Positions 34,201-50,300 of a stretch of DNA of 64,000 nt are shown here, piece after piece (position 1 is the stretch's first letter; each line of letters starts with the position of its first letter). Position numbers and translations under genes: made by a program. Under the pieces are notes generated by a model, which saw only the letters and a list, made by a program, of their open reading frames with translations, searched no databases and had not been told where the DNA came from. This stretch comes from Siphonodentalium dalli. Taxonomy: Eukaryota; Mollusca; Scaphopoda; Gadilida; Siphonodentaliidae. The stretch spans positions 161,003,043 to 161,067,042 of the forward strand of contig CP136069.1 of NCBI GenBank assembly GCA_032622095.1. The letters are read 5' to 3'.

Positions 34201-37200
34201 CAATCAGCACTGTATCATGGTATCCCATGTTAAATCAATCAGCACTGTATCATGGTATCCTATGTTAAATCAATCAGCACTGTATCATGGTATCCTATGT
34301 TAAATCAATCAGCACTGTATCATGGTATCCTATGTTAGATCAATCAGCACTGTATCATGGTATCCTATGTTAAATCAATCAGCACGGTATCATGGTATCC
34401 TATGTTAAATCAATCAACACTGTATCATGGTATCCTATGTTAAATCAATCAGCACTGTATCATGGTATCCTATGTTAAATCAATCAGCACGGTATCATGG
34501 TATCCTATGTTAGATCAATCAGCACTGTATCATGGTATCCTATGTTAAATCAATCAGCACGGTATCATGGTATCCTATGTTAAATCAATCAACACTGTAT
34601 CATGGTATCCTATGTTAAATCAATCAGCACTGTATCATGGTATCCTATGTTAAATCAATCAGCACGGTATCATGGTATCCTATGTTAAATCAATCAACAC
34701 TGTATCATGGTATCCTATGTTAAATCAATCAGCACGGTATCATGGTATCCTATGTTAAATCAATCAGCACTGTATCATGGTATCCTATGTTAGATCAATC
34801 AGCACTGTATCATGGTATCCTATGTTAAATCAATCAGCACTGTATCATGGTATCCTATGTTAAATCAATCAGCACTGTATCATGGTATCCTATGTTAAAT
34901 CAATCAGCACTGTATCATGGTATCCTATGTTAAATCAATCAGCACTGTATCATGGTATCCTATGTTAAATCAATCAGCACTGTATCATGGTATCCTATGT
35001 TAAATCAATCAGCACGGTATCATGGTATCCTATGTTAGATCAATCAGCACTGTATCATGGTATCCTATGTTAGATCAATCAGCACTGTATCATGGTATCC
35101 TATGTTAAATCAATCAGCACGGTATCATGGTATCCTATGTTAAATCAATCAGCACTGTATCATGGTATCCTATGTTAAATCAATCAATACTGTATCATGG
35201 TATCCTATGTTGAATCAATCAGCACTGTATCATGGTATCCTATGTTAAATCAATGAGCACTGTATCATGGTATCCTATGTTAAATCAATCAGCACTGTAA
35301 TATGGTATCCTATGTTAGATCAATCAGCACGGTATCATGGTATCCTATGTTAAATCAATCAGCACGGTATCATGGTATCCTATGTTAAATCAATCAGCAC
35401 TGTATCATGATATCCTATGTTAAATCAATCAGCACGGTATCATGGTATCCTATGTTAAATCAATCAGCACGGTATCATGGTATCCTATGTTAAATCAATC
35501 AGCACTGTATCATGGTATCCTATGTTAAATCAATCAGCACTGTATCATGGTATCCTATGTTAAATCAATCAGCACGCTATCATGGTATCCTATGTTAAAT
35601 CAATCAGCACTGTATCATGGTATCCTATGTTAAATCAATCAGCACTGTATCATGGTATCCTATGTTAAATCAATCAGCACTGTATCATGGTATCCTATGT
35701 TAAATCAATCAGCACTGTATCATGGTATCCTATGTTAAATCAATCAGCACTGTATCATGGCATCCTATGTTAAATCAATCAGCACTGTATCATGGCATCC
35801 TATGTTAAATCAATCAGCACTGTATCATGGCATCCTATGTTAAATCAATCAGCACGGTATCATGGCATCCTATGTTAAATCAATCAGCACGGTATCATGG
35901 TATCCTATGTTAAATCAATCAGCACGGTATCATGGTATCCTATGTTAAATCAATCAGCACTGTATCATGGTATCCTATGTTAAATCAATCAGCACTGTAT
36001 CATGGTATCCTATGTTAAATCAATCAGCACGGTATCATGGTATCCTATGTTAAATCAATCAGCACGGTATCATGGTATCCTATGTTAAATCAATCAGCAC
36101 TGTATCATGGTATCCTATGTTAAATCAATCAGCACGGTATCATGGTATCCTATGTTAAATCAATCAGCACGGTATCATGGTATCCTATGTTAAATCAATC
36201 AGCACGGTATCATGGTATCCTATGTTAAATCAATCAGCACTGTATCATGGTATCCTATGTTAAATCAATCAGCACTGTATCGTGGTATCCTATGTTAAAT
36301 CAATCAGCACTGTATCATGGTATCCTATGTTAAATCAATCAGCACTGTATCATGGTATCCTATGTTAAATCAATCAGCACGGTATCATGGTATCCTATGT
36401 TAAATCAATCAACACGGTATCATGGTATCCTATGTTAAATCAATCAACACGGTATCATGGTATCCTATGTTAAATCAATCAGCACTGTATCATGGTATCC
36501 TATGTTAAATCAATCAACACGGTATCATGGTATCCTATGTTAAATCAATCAGCACTGTATCATGGTATCCTATGTTAAATCAATCAGCACTGTATCATGG
36601 TATCCTATGTTAAATCAATCAGCACTGTATCATGGTATCCTATGTTAAATCAATCAACACGGTATCATAGTATCCTATGTTAAATCAATCAACACGGTAT
36701 CATGGTATCCTATGTTAAATCAATCAGCACTGTATCATGGTATCCTATGTTAAATCAATCAGCACTGTATCATGGTATCCTATGTTAAATCAATCAGCAC
36801 GGTATCATGGTATCCTATGTTAAATCAATCAGCACTGTATCATGGTATCCTATGTTAAATCAATCAGCACGGTATCATGGTATCCTATGTTAAATCAATC
36901 AGCACTGTATCATGGTATCCTATGTTAAATCAATCAGCACTGTATCATGGTATCCTATGTTAAATCAATCAGCACTGTATCATGGTATCCTATGTTAAAT
37001 CAATCAGCACTGTATCATGGTATCCTATGTTAAATCAATCAGCACGGTATCATGGTATCCTATGTTAAATCAATCAGCACGGTATCATGGTATCCTATGT
37101 TAAATCAATCAGCACGGTATCGTGGTATCCTATGTTAAATCAATCAGCACTGTAATATGGTATCCTATGTTAAATCAATCAGCACGGTATCATGGTATCC

Positions 37201-40200
37201 TATGTTAAATCAATCAGCACGGTATCATGGTATCCTATGTTAAATCAATCAGCACGGTATCGTGGTATCCTATGTTAAATCAATCAGCACTGTAATATGG
37301 TATCCTATGTTAAATCAATCAGCACGGTATCATGGTATCCTATGTTAAATCAATCAGCACGGTATCATGGTATCCTATGTTAAATCAATCAACACGGTAT
37401 CATGGCATCCTATGTTAAATCAATCAGCACTGTATCATGGCATCCTATGTTAAATCAATCAGCACGGTATCATGGTATCCTATGTTAAATCAATCAGCAC
37501 GGTATCATGGTATCCTATGTTAAATCAATCAACACGGTATCATGGCATCCTATGTTAAATCAATCAGCACTGTATCATGGTATCCTATGTTAAATCAATC
37601 AGCACGGTATCATGGTATCCTATGTTAAATCAATCAGCACTGTATCATGGTATCCTATGTTAAATCAATCAGCACGGTATCATGGTATCCTATGTTAAAT
37701 CAATCAGCACTGTATCATGGTATCCTATGTTGAATCAATCAGCACTGTATCATGGTATCCTATGTTAAATCAATCAGCACGGTATCATGGTATCCTATGT
37801 TAAATCAATCAGCACTGTATCATGGTATCCTATGTTTAATCAATCAGCACTGTATCATGGTATCCTATGTTAAATCAATCAACACTGTATCATGGTATCC
37901 TATGTTAAATCAATCAGCACTGTATCATGGTATCCTATGTTGAATCAATCAGCACTGTATCATGGTATACTATGTTAAATCAATCAGCACGGTATCATGG
38001 TATCCTATGTTAAATCAATCAGCACTGTATCATGGTATCCTATGTTTAATCGATCAGCACGGTATCATGGTATCCTATGTTAAATCAATCAGCACTGTAT
38101 CGTGGTATCCTATGTTAAATCAATCAGCACTGTATCATGGTATCCTATGTTAAATCAATCAGCACGGTATCATGGTATCCTATGTTAAATCAATCAGCAC
38201 TGTATCATGGTATCCTATGTTAAATCAATCAGCACTGTATCATGGTATCCTATGTTAAATCAATCAGCACTGTATCATGGTATCCTATGTTAGATCAATC
38301 AGCACTGTATCATGGTATCCTATGTTAAATCAATCAACACGGTATCATGGTATCCTATGTTAGATCAATCAGCACGGTATCATGGTATCCTATGTTAAAT
38401 CAATCAGCACTGTATCATGGTATCCTATGTTAAATCAATCAGCACTGTATCATGGTATCCTATGTTAAATCAATCAACACGGTATCATGGTATCCTATGT
38501 TAGATCAATCAGCACTGTATCATGGTATCCTATGTTAAATCAATCAGCACTGTATCATGGTATCCTATGTTAAATCAATCAGCACTGTATCATGGTATCC
38601 TATGTTAAATCAATCAGCACGGTATCATGATATCCTATGTTAAATCAATCAGCACTGTATCATGGTATCCTATGTTAAATCAATCAGCACGGTATCATGG
38701 TATCCTATGTTAAATCAATCAGCACTGTATCATGGTATCCTATGTTAAATCAATCAGCACGGTATCATGGTATCCTATGTTAAATCAATCAACACGGTAT
38801 CATGGTATCCTATGTTAAATCAATCAGCACTGTATCATGGTATCCTATGTTAAATCAATCAGCACGGTATCATGGTATCCTATGTTAAATCAATCAGCAC
38901 TGTATCATGGTATCCTATGTTAAATCAATCAGCACTGTATCATGGTATCCTATGTTAAATCAATCAACACTGTATCATGGCATCCTATGTTAAATCAATC
39001 AGCACTGTATCGTGGTATCCTATGTTAAATCAATCAGCACTGTATCATGGTATCCTATGTTAAATCAATCAGCACTGTATCGTGGTATCCTATGTTAAAT
39101 CAATCAGCACTGTAGCATGGTATCCTATGTTAAATCAATCAGCACGGTATCATGGTATCCTATGTTAAATCAATCAGCACTGTATCATGGTATCCTATGT
39201 TAAATCAATCAGCACTGTATCATGGTATCCTATGTTAAATCAATCAGCACTGTATCATGGTATCCTATGTTAAATCAATCAGCACGGTATCATGATATCC
39301 TATGTTAAATCAATCAGCACTGTATCATGGTATCCTATGTTAAATCAATCAGCACGGTATCATGGTATCCTATGTTAAATCAATCAGCACTGTATCATGG
39401 TATCCTATGTTAAATCAATCAGCACGGTATCATGGTATCCTATGTTAAATCAATCAACACGGTATCATGGTATCCTATGTTAAATCAATCAGCACTGTAT
39501 CATGGTATCCTATGTTAAATCAATCAGCACTGTATCATGGTATCCTATGTTAAATCAATCAACACGGTATCATGGTATCCTATGTTAAATCAATCAGCAC
39601 GGTATCATGGTATCCTATGTTAAATCAATCAGCACTGTATCATGGCATCCTATGTTAAATCAATCAGCACTGTATCGTGTTATCCTATGTTAAATCAATC
39701 AGCACTGTATCATGGTATCCTATGTTAAATCAATCAGCACGGTATCATGGCATCCTATGTTAAATCAATCAACACTGTATCATGGCATCCTATGTTAAAT
39801 CAATCAGCACTGTATCGTGGTATCCTATGTTAAATCAATCAGCACTGTATCATGGTATCCTATGTTAAATCAATCAGCACGGTATCATGGTATCCTATGT
39901 TAAATCAATCAGCACTGTATCATGGTATCCTATGTTAAATCAATCAGCCCGGTATCATGGCATCCTATGTTAAATCAATCAACACTGTATCATGGCATCC
40001 TATGTTAAATCAATCAGCACTGTATCGTGGTATCCTATGTTAAATCAATCAGCACTGTATCATGGTATCCTATGTTAAATCAATCAGCACTGTATCGTGG
40101 TATCCTATGTTAAATCAATCAGCACTGTAGCATGGTATCCTATGTTAAATCAATCAGCACGGTATCATGGTATCCTATGTTAAATCAATCAGCACTGTAT

Positions 40201-43080
40201 CATGGTATCCTATGTTAAATCAATCAGCACGGTATCATGGTATCCTATGTTATATCAATCAGCACTGTATCATGGTATCCTATGTTAAATCAATCAGCAC
40301 GGTATCATGGTATCCTATGTTAAATCAATCAGCACTGTATCATGGTATCCTATGTTAAATCAATCAGCACTGTATCATGGTATCCTATGTTAAATCAATC
40401 AGCACGGTATCATGATATCCTATGTTAAATCAATCAGCACTGTATCATGGTATCCTATGTTAAATCAATCAGCACTGTATCATGGTATCCTATGTTAAAT
40501 CAATCAGCACGGTATCATGGTATCCTATGTTAAATCAATCAGCACTGTATCATGGTATCCTATGTTAAATCAATCAGCACTGTATCATGGTATCCTATGT
40601 TAAATCAATCAGCACGGTATCATGATATCCTATGTTAAATCAATCAGCACTGTATCATGATATCCTATGTTAAATCAATCAGCACTGTATCATGGTATCC
40701 TATGTTAAATCAATCAGCACTGTATCATGGTATCCTATGTTAAATCAATCAGCACGGTATCATGGTATCCTATGTTAAATCAATCAGCACTGTATCATGG
40801 TATCCTATGTTAAATCAATCAGCACTGTATCATGGTATCCTATGTTAAATCAATCAGCACGGTATCATGATATCCTATGTTAAATCAATCAGCACTGTAT
40901 CATGGTATCCTATGTTAAATCAATCAGCACTGTATCATGGTATCCTATGTTAAATCAATCAGCACGGTATCATGGTATCCTATGTTAAATCAATCAGCAC
41001 TGTATCATGGTATCCTATGTTAAATCAATCAGCACGGTATCATGGTATCCTATGTTAAATCAATCAGCACGGTATCATGGTATCCTATGTTAAATCAATC
41101 AGCACTGTATCATGGTATCCTATGTTAAATCAATCAGCACTGTATCATGGTATCCTATGTTAAATCAATCAGCACGGTATCATGATATCCTATGTTAAAT
41201 CAATCAGCACTGTATCATGGTATCCTATGTTAAATCAATCAGCACGGTATCATGGTATCCTATGTTAAATCAATCAGCACTGTATCATGGTATCCTATGT
41301 TAAATCAATCAGCACTGTATCATGGTATCCTATGTTAAATCAATCAGCACGGTATCATGGTATCCTATGTTAAATCAATCAGCACGGTATCATGGTATCC
41401 TATGTTAAATCAATCAGCACTGTATCATGGTATCCTATGTTAAATCAATCAGCACTGTATCATGGTATCCTATGTTAAATCAATCAGCACGGTATCATGA
41501 TATCCTATGTTAAATCAATCAGCACTGTATCATGGTATCCTATGTTAAATCAATCAGCACTGTATCATGGTATCCTATGTTAAATCAATCAGCACGGTAT
41601 CATGATATCCTATGTTAAATCAATCAGCACTGTATCATGGTATCCTATGTTAAATCAATCAGCACGGTATCATGGTATCCTATGTTAAATCAATCAGCAC
41701 GGTATCATGGTATCCTATGTTGAATCAATCAGCACTGTATCATGGTATCCTATGTTACATCAATCAGCACTGTATCATGGTATCCTATGTTACATCAATC
41801 AGCACTGTATCATGGTATCCTATGTTACATCAATCAGCACTGTATCATGGTATCCTATGTTACATCAATCAGCACTGTATCATGGTATCCTATGTTACAT
41901 CAATCAGCACTGTATCATGGTATCCTATGTTAAATCAATCAGCACTGTATCATGGTATCCTATGTTAAATCAATCAGCACTGTATCATGGTATCCTATGT
42001 TAAATCAATCAGCACGGTATCATGGCATCCTATGTTAAATCAATCAGCACGGTATCATGGTATCCTATGTTAAATCAATCAGCACGGTATCATGGTATCC
42101 TATGTTAAATCAATCAGCACTGTATCATGGTATCCTATGTTAAATCAATCAGCACGGTATCATGGTATCCTATGTTAAATCAATCAGCACGGTATCATGG
42201 TATCCTATGTTAAATCAATCAGCACGGTATCATGGCATCCTATGTTAAATCAATCAGCACTGTATCATGGCATCCTATGTTAAATCAATCAGCACTGTAT
42301 CATGGCATCCTATGTTAAATCAATCAGCACTGTATCATGGCATCCTATGTTAAATCAATCAGCACGGTATCATGGCATCCTATGTTAAATCAATCAGCAC
42401 GGTATCATGGCATCCTATGTTAAATCAATCAGCACTGTATCATGGTATCCTATGTTACATCAATCAGCACGGTATCATGGCATCCTATGTTAAATCAATC
42501 AGCACGGTATCATGGCATCCTATGTTAAATCAATCAGCACGGTATCATGGCATCCTATGTTAAATCAATCAGCACTGTATCATGGTATCCTATGTTAAAT
42601 CAATCAGCACTGTATCATGGCATCCTATGTTAAATCAATCAGCACGGTATCATGGCATCCTATGTTACATCAATCAGCACTGTATCATGGCATCCTATGT
42701 TAAATCAATCAGCACTGTATCATGGTATCCTATGTTAAATCAATCAGCACGGTATCATGGTATCCTATGTTAAATCAATCAGCACGGTATCATGGTATCC
42801 TATGTTGAATCAATCAGCACTGTATCATGGTATCCTATGTTACATCAATCAGCACGGTATCATGGTATCCTATGTTAAATCAATCAGCACTGTATCATGG
42901 TATCCTATGTTAAATCAATCAGCACGGTATCATGGTATCCTATGTTAAATCAATCAGCACGGTATCATGGTATCCTATGTTGAATCAATCAGCACTGTAT
43001 CATGGTATCCTATGTTACATCAATCAGCACGGTATCATGGTATCCTATGTTAAATCAATCAGCACTGTATCATGGTATCC

Positions 43081-43880
43081 TATGTTAAATCAATCAGCAC
43101 TGTATCATGGTATCCTATGTTAAATCAATCAGCACTGTATCATGGTATCCTATGTTAAATCAATCAGCACTGTATCATGGCATCCTATGTTAAATCAATC
43201 AGCACGGTATCATGGTATCCTATGTTAAATCAATCAGCACTGTATCATGGCATCCTATGTTAAATCAATCAGCACTGTAATATGGTATCCTATGTTAAAT
43301 CAATCAGCACGGTATCATGGTATCCTATGTTAAATCAATCAGCACTGTATCATGGTATCCTATGTTAAATCAATCAGCACTGTATCATGGCATCCTATGT
43401 TAAATCAATCAGCACGGTATCATGGTATCCTATGTTAAATCAATCAGCACTGTATCATGGTATCCTATGTTAAATCAATCAGCACTGTATCATGGCATCC
43501 TATGTTAAATCAATCAGCACTGTATCATGGTATCCTATGTTAAATCAATCAGCACTGTATCATGGTATCCTATGTTAAATCAATCAGCACTGTATCATGG
43601 CATCCTATGTTAAATCAATCAGCACGGTATCATGGTATCCTATGTTAAATCAATCAGCACTGTATCATGGCATCCTATGTTAAATCAATCAGCACTGTAA
43701 TATGGTATCCTATGTTAAATCAATCAGCACGGTATCATGGTATCCTATGTTAAATCAATCAGCACTGTATCATGGTATCCTATGTTAAATCAATCAGCAC
43801 TGTATCATGGCATCCTATGTTAAATCAATCAGCACGGTATCATGGTATCCTATGTTAAATCAATCAGCACTGTATCATGG
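43081..43880 (+). repeat. 12-unit (420-bp) duplication in the satellite
   Basis: 43081-43460 and 43501-43880 appear identical by eye, including the rare TGTAATATGG units at 43276 and 43696. The identity stops on both sides within a unit or two. Lack of differences marks it as a recent exchange. Confidence 0.8.
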
Positions 43881-43935
43881 CATCCTATGTTAAATCAATC
43901 AGCACTGTATCATGGTATCCTATGTTAAATCAATC

Positions 43936-44345
43936 AGCACGGTATCATGGTATCCTATGTTAAATCAATCAGCACTGTATCATGGCATCCTATGTTAAAT
44001 CAATCAGCACGGTATCATGGTATCCTATGTTAAATCAATCAGCACTGTATCATGGCATCCTATGTTAAATCAATCAGCACTGTATCATGGTATCCTATGT
44101 TAAATCAATCAGCACTGTATCATGGCATCCTATGTTAAATCAATCAGCACGGTATCATGGTATCCTATGTTAAATCAATCAGCACTGTATCATGGCATCC
44201 TATGTTAAATCAATCAGCACGGTATCATGGTATCCTATGTTAAATCAATCAGCACTGTATCATGGCATCCTATGTTAAATCAATCAGCACGGTATCATGG
44301 TATCCTATGTTAAATCAATCAGCACTGTATCATGGCATCCTATGT
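43936..44345 (+). repeat. 70-bp dimer patch in the satellite
   Basis: Units alternate between GGTATCATGG-TATCC and TGTATCATGG-CATCC with one exception (a T-type TATCC unit near 44081). A similar alternating patch runs at 46321-46560. It is a local two-unit higher-order repeat. Confidence 0.7.
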
Positions 44346-47300
44346 TAAATCAATCAGCACTGTATCATGGCATCCTATGTTAAATCAATCAGCACGGTAT
44401 CATGGCATCCTATGTTAAATCAATCAGCACTGTATCATGGCATCCTATGTTAAATCAATCAGCACTGTATCATGGTATCCTATGTTAAATCAATCAGCAC
44501 TGTATCATGGTATCCTATGTTAAATCAATCAGCACTGTATCATGGTATCCTATGTTAAATCAATCAGCACTGTATCATGGTATCCTATGTTAAATCAATC
44601 AGCACTGTATCATGGCATCCTATGTTAAATCAATCAGCACTGTATCATGGTATCCTATGTTAAATCAATCAGCACTGTATCATGGTATCCTATGTTAAAT
44701 CAATCAGCACTGTATCATGGTATCCTATGTTAAATCAATCAGCACTGTATCATGGTATCCTATGTTAAATCAATCAGCACGGTATCATGGTATCCTATGT
44801 TAAATCAATCAGCACTGTATCATGGTATCCTATGTTAAATCAATCAGCACTGTATCATGGTATCCTATGTTAAATCAATCAGCACTGTATCATGGTATCC
44901 TATGTTAAATCAATCAGCACTGTATCATGGTATCCTATGTTAAATCAATCAGCACTGTATCATGGCATCCTATGTTAAATCAATCAGCACTGTATCATGG
45001 CATCCTATATTAAATCAATCAGCACTGTATCATGGTATCCTATGTTAAATCAATCAGCACTGTATCATGGCATCCTATGTTAAATCAATCAGCACTGTAT
45101 CATGGTATCCTATGTTAAATCAATCAGCACGGTATCATGGTATCCTATGTTAAATCAATCAGCACTGTATCATGGTATCCTATGTTAAATCAATCAGCAC
45201 TGTATCATGGCATCCTATGTTAAATCAATCAGCACGGTATCATGGTATCCTATGTTAAATCAATCAGCACTGTATCATGGTATCCTATGTTAAATCAATC
45301 AGCACTGTATCATGGCATCCTATGTTAAATCAATCAGCACGGTATCATGGTATCCTATGTTAAATCAATCAGCACTGTATCATGGTATCCTATGTTAAAT
45401 CAATCAGCACTGTATCATGGCATCCTATGTTAAATCAATCAGCACGGTATCATGGTATCCTATGTTAAATCAATCAGCACGGTATCATGGCATCCTATGT
45501 TAAATCAATCAGCACGGTATCATGGCATCCTATGTTAAATCAATCAGCACTGTATCATGGTATCCTATGTTAAATCAATCAGCACTGTATCATGGTATCC
45601 TATGTTAAATCAATCAGCACTGTATCATGGTATCCTATGTTAAATCAATCAGCACTGTATCATGGTATCCTATGTTAAATCAATCAGCACGGTATCATGG
45701 TATCCTATGTTAAATCAATCAGCACGGTATCATGGTATCCTATGTTAAATCAATCAGCACTGTATCATGGCATCCTATGTTAAATCAATCAGCACTGTAT
45801 CATGGTATCCTATGTTAAATCAATCAGCACGGTATCATGGTATCCTATGTTAAATCAATCAGCACGGTATCATGGCATCCTATGTTACATCAATCAGCAC
45901 GGTATCATGGCATCCTATGTTACATCAATCAACACGGTATCATGGTATCCTATGTTACATCAATCAGCACTGTATCATGGTATCCTATGTTAAATCAATC
46001 AGCACTGTATCATGGCATCCTATGTTAAATCAATCAGCACTGTATCATGGTATCCTATGTTAAATCAATCAGCACTGTATCATGGCATCCTATGTTAAAT
46101 CAATCAGCACTGTATCATGGCATCCTATGTTACATCAATCAGCACTGTATCATGGTATCCTATGTTAAATCAATCAGCACGGTATCATGGTATCCTATGT
46201 TAAATCAATCAGCACTGTATCATGGCATCCTATGTTAAATCAATCAGCACTGTATCATGGCATCCTATGTTAAATCAATCAGCACTGTATCATGGCATCC
46301 TATGTTAAATCAATCAGCACGGTATCATGGTATCCTATGTTAAATCAATCAGCACTGTATCATGGCATCCTATGTTAAATCAATCAGCACGGTATCATGG
46401 TATCCTATGTTAAATCAATCAGCACTGTATCATGGCATCCTATGTTAAATCAATCAGCACGGTATCATGGTATCCTATGTTAAATCAATCAGCACTGTAT
46501 CATGGCATCCTATGTTAAATCAATCAGCACGGTATCATGGTATCCTATGTTAAATCAATCAGCACGGTATCATGGTATCCTATGTTAAATCAATCAGCAC
46601 TGTATCATGGTATCCTATGTTAAATCAATCAGCACGGTATCATGGCATCCTATGTTAAATCAATCAGCACGGTATCATGGTATCCTATGTTAAATCAATC
46701 AGCACGGTATCATGGCATCCTATGTTAAATCAATCAGCACTGTATCATGGTATCCTATGTTAAATCAATCAGCACTGTATCATGGCATCCTATGTTAAAT
46801 CAATCAGCACGGTATCATGGTATCCTATGTTAAATCAATCAGCACTGTATCATGGTATCCTATGTTAAATCAATCAGCACTGTATCATGGTATCCTATGT
46901 TAAATCAATCAGCACTGTATCATGGCATCCTATGTTAAATCAATCAGCACTGTATCATGGTATCCTATGTTAAATCAATCAGCACGGTATCATGGCATCC
47001 TATGTTAAATCAATCAGCACGGTATCATGGTATCCTATGTTAAATCAATCAGCACTGTATCATGGCATCCTATGTTAAATCAATCAGCACTGTATCATGG
47101 CATCCTATGTTAAATCAATCAGCACGGTATCATGGCATCCTATGTTAAATCAATCAGCACGGTATCATGGTATCCTATGTTAAATCAATCAGCACGGTAT
47201 CATGGTATCCTATGTTGAATCAATCAGCACGGTATCATGGCATCCTATGTTAAATCAATCAGCACTGTATCATGGCATCCTATGTTAAATCAATCAGCAC

Positions 47301-50300
47301 TGTATCATGGTATCCTATGTTAAATCAATCAGCACGGTATCATGGTATCCTATGTTAAATCAATCAGCACTGTATCATGGCATCCTATGTTAAATCAATC
47401 AACACGGTATCATGGTATCCTATGTTAAATCAATCAGCACTGTATCATGGCATCCTATGTTAAATCAATCAGCACTGTATCATGGTATCCTATGTTAAAT
47501 CAATCAGCACGGTATCATGGCATCCTATGTTAAATCAATCAGCACGGTATCATGGTATCCTATGTTAAATCAATCAGCACTGTATCATGGTATCCTATGT
47601 TAAATCAATCAGCACGGTATCATGGTATCCTATGTTAGATCAATCAGCACTGTATCATGGTATCCTATGTTAAATCAATCAGCACTGTATCATGGTATCC
47701 TATGTTAAATCAATCAGCACGGTATCATGGTATCCTATGTTAAATCAATCAGCACGGTATCATGATATCCTATGTTAAATCAATCAGCACTGTATCATGG
47801 TATCCTATGTTAAATCAATCAGCACTGTATCATGGTATCCTATGTTAAATCAATCAGCACTGTATCATGGTATCCTATGTTAAATCAATCAGCACTGTAT
47901 CATGGCATCCTATGTTAAATCAATCAGCACGGTATCATGGTATCCTATGTTAAATCAATCAGCACTGTATCATGGTATCCTATGTTAAATCAATCAGCAC
48001 TGTATCATGGTATCCTATGTTAAATCAATCAGCACTGTATCATGGTATCCTATGTTAAATCAATCAGCACGGTATCATGATATCCTATGTTATATCAATC
48101 AGCACTGTATCATGGTATCCTATGTTAAATCAATCAGCACGGTATCATGGTATCCTATGTTAAATCAATCAGCACTGTATCATGGTATCCTATGTTAAAT
48201 CAATCAGCACGGTATCATGATATCCTATGTTATATCAATCAGCACTGTATCATGGCATCCTATGTTAAATCAATCAGCACGGTATCATGGCATCCTATGT
48301 TAAATCAATCAGCACTGTATCATGGCATCCTATGTTAAATCAATCAGCACTGTATCATGGTATCCTATGTTAAATCAATCAGCACGGTATCATGGTATCC
48401 TATGTTAAATCAATCAGCACGGTATCATGATATCCTATGTTATATCAATCAGCACTGTATCATGGCATCCTATGTTAAATCAATCAGCACGGTATCATGG
48501 CATCCTATGTTAAATCAATCAGCACTGTATCATGGCATCCTATGTTAAATCAATCAGCACTGTATCATGGTATCCTATGTTAAATCAATCAACACTGTAT
48601 CATGGCATCCTATGTTAAATCAATCAGCACTGTATCATGGTATCCTATGTTAAATCAATCAGCACTGTATCATGGTATCCTATGTTAAATCAATCAGCAC
48701 TGTATCATGGCATCCTATGTTAAATCAATCAGCACTGTATCATGGTATCCTATGTTAAATCAATCAGCACGGTATCATGGCATCCTATGTTAAATCAATC
48801 AGCACTGTATCATGGTATCCTATGTTAAATCAATCAGCACGGTATCATGGCATCCTATGTTAAATCAATCAGCACGGTATCATGGCATCCTATGTTAAAT
48901 CAATCAGCACGGTATCGTGGCATCCTATGTTAAATCAATCAGCACGGTATCATGGCATCCTTTGTTAAATCAATCAGCACGGTATCATGGCATCCTATGT
49001 TAAATCAATCAGCACTGTATCGTGGCATCCTATGTTAAATCAATCAGCACGGTATCATGGCATCCTATGTTAAATCAATCAGCACTGTATCGTGGCATCC
49101 TATGTTAAATCAATCAGCACTGTATCATGGCATCCTATGTTAAATCAATCAGCACGGTATCATGGCATCCTATGTTAAATCAATCAGCACGGTATCATGG
49201 TATCCTATGTTAAATCAATCAGCACTGTATCATGGCATCCTATGTTAAATCAATCAGCACGGTATCATGGTATCCTATGTTAAATCAATCAGCACTGTAT
49301 CATGGCATCCTATGTTAAATCAATCAGCACTGTATCATGGTATCCTATGTTAAATCAATCAACACTGTATCATGGCATCCTATGTTAAATCAATCAACAC
49401 TGTATCATGGCATCCTATGTTAAATCAATCAACACTGTATCATGGCATCCTATGTTAAATCAATCAGCACTGTATCGTGGCATCCTATGTTAAATCAATC
49501 AGCACTGTATCATGGCATCCTATGTTAAATCAATCAGCACGGTATCATGGCATCCTATGTTAAATCAATCAGCACGGTATCATGGTATCCTATGTTAAAT
49601 CAATCAGCACTGTATCATGGCATCCTATGTTAAATCAATCAGCACTGTATCATGGTATCCTATGTTAAATCAATCAACACTGTATCGTGGCATCCTATGT
49701 TAAATCAATCAGCACTGTATCATGGCGTCCTATGTTAAATCAATCAGCACTGTATCATGGTATCCTATGTTAAATCAATCAGCACAGTATCATGGCATCC
49801 TATGTTAAATCAATCAGCACGGTATCATGGTATCCTATGTTAAATCAATCAGCACGGTATCATGGCGTCCTATGTTAAATCAATCAGCACTGTATCATGG
49901 TATCCTATGTTAAATCAATCAGCACTGTATCATGGCGTCCTATGTTAAATCAATCAGCACGGTATCATGGCATCCTATGTTAAATCAATCAGCACGGTAT
50001 CATGGCATCCTATGTTAAATCAATCAGCACGGTATCATGGTATCCTATGTTAAATCAATCAGCACGGTATCATGGCATCCTATGTTAAATCAATCAGCAC
50101 GGTATCATGGCATCCTATGTTAAATCAATCAGCACTGTATCATGGTATCCTATGTTAAATCAATCAGCACTGTATCATGGTATCCTATGTTAAATCAATC
50201 AACACGGTATCATGGCATCCTATGTTAAATCAATCAGCACGGTATCATGGTATCCTATGTTAAATCAATCAGCACGGTATCATGGCATCCTATGTTAAAT

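Noticed and set aside
24866-35350. TTAGAT and TTGAAT variants turn the TAA into TAG and TGA, so the stop is kept
   Set aside because: Looks like selection to keep stops, but both are simple A-to-G changes, and stop-removing variants (TTACAT, TTATAT) are also common further right.
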